A stretch of 6,701 nt of DNA from SIG565 sp045601525. Its GTDB lineage: Bacteria; Bacillota; Clostridia; Oscillospirales; Acutalibacteraceae. Made by a program: the position numbers and the translations under genes. Shown here piece after piece: positions 6,657 to 6,701 of the stretch. How positions within the stretch are numbered: the first letter of the stretch is position 1; each line of letters starts with the position of its first letter. Below the pieces are notes generated by a model. The model had not been told where the DNA came from. It searched no databases and saw only the letters and a program-made list of their open reading frames with translations. Location of the stretch: contig JAZRZR010000044.1 in assembly GCA_045601525.1 (NCBI GenBank), positions 1 through 6,701 on the forward strand. The letters run 5' to 3'.

Positions 6657-6666
6657 TATATATACA
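6649..6666. promoter_or_regulatory. Operator-like dyad over the -10 and start of the rightward promoter
   Basis: TGTATA (6649-6654) and TATACA (6661-6666) are perfect inverted copies with a 6-bp gap, an 18-bp dyad covering the -10 element and the predicted start. A dimeric repressor bound here would block polymerase. Half the arm bases are forced by the -10 hexamer, and A/T-rich DNA makes such dyads easily, so this is suggestive only. No regulator gene is visible. Confidence 0.35.
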
Positions 6667-6667
6667 A

Positions 6668-6681
6668 GCCGTTCGAACGGC
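6668..6681. repeat. Perfect GC-rich 14-bp palindrome just after the predicted start
   Basis: GCCGTTCGAACGGC is a perfect palindrome in otherwise very A/T-rich DNA, about 5 nt after the predicted transcription start. In RNA it would give a 5-bp stem with a UCGA loop at the very 5' end of the transcript. CTTTCTTT follows, too broken a T run for a convincing terminator. It may be an operator, an mRNA-stabilising 5' hairpin, or part of a leader continuing beyond the window. Confidence 0.6.
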
Positions 6682-6701
6682 CTTTCTTTGCGCTTATATG
6701 G

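Noticed and set aside
6668..6690. GCCGTTCGAACGGC plus following bases as an intrinsic terminator
   Set aside because: The stem is short and the following CTTTCTTTG is interrupted on the + strand. On the - strand TTGTATAT follows. Neither is a proper T run.

Overview
The window looks like AT-rich chromosomal DNA from a Gram-positive Firmicute, most likely a member of the Clostridia in or near the Oscillospiraceae. This rests on the conserved order phoH-ybeY-era-yqzL-recO, the Firmicutes-type small gene yqzL, a MutS2 with a C-terminal Smr domain, strong purine-rich ribosome binding sites, and GTG and TTG starts. No marker here fixes the genus. The window is mostly core genome. I see no transposase, phage gene, CRISPR array, tRNA or rRNA, and no clear sign of recent transfer.

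Layout. Bases 1-5667 hold six genes on the + strand, tightly packed and probably one transcript. phoH is cut at its 5' end by the window edge. ybeY overlaps phoH by 8 nt. era follows 9 nt later with a GTG start. A 58-nt gap leads to yqzL, a 47-residue gene with a TTG start. recO begins inside yqzL with a 50-nt overlap. mutS2 follows 9 nt after recO. A compact hairpin with T runs on both sides (5666-5698) ends this unit and also serves the converging gene downstream. On the - strand, 6444-5704 encodes a short-chain dehydrogenase/reductase whose active-site neighbourhood resembles YmfI, the elongation factor P 5-aminopentanone reductase, more than a housekeeping FabG. It has its own extended -10 promoter. 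The last ~190 bases are a divergent intergenic region. It carries a near-consensus rightward promoter (TTGACA, 17 bp, TATAAC), a tandem 13-bp-period repeat, a dyad over the -10 and start region, and a perfect 14-bp palindrome just after the predicted start. The gene it serves lies beyond the window.

How the genes relate. PhoH (YbeZ-like), YbeY and Era act in late ribosome and 16S rRNA maturation. RecO and MutS2 are classed as DNA repair proteins, but MutS2 with its Smr domain is also known in Bacillus to act on collided ribosomes. YmfI, if that is what the reductase is, finishes a modification of EF-P, which relieves ribosome stalling. Much of the window can therefore be read as ribosome biogenesis and stalled-ribosome handling, with recombination genes attached. 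That link is inference. I found no previously undescribed system. The items most worth a second look are the overlapping yqzL, the likely EF-P reductase, and the structured promoter at the right edge.
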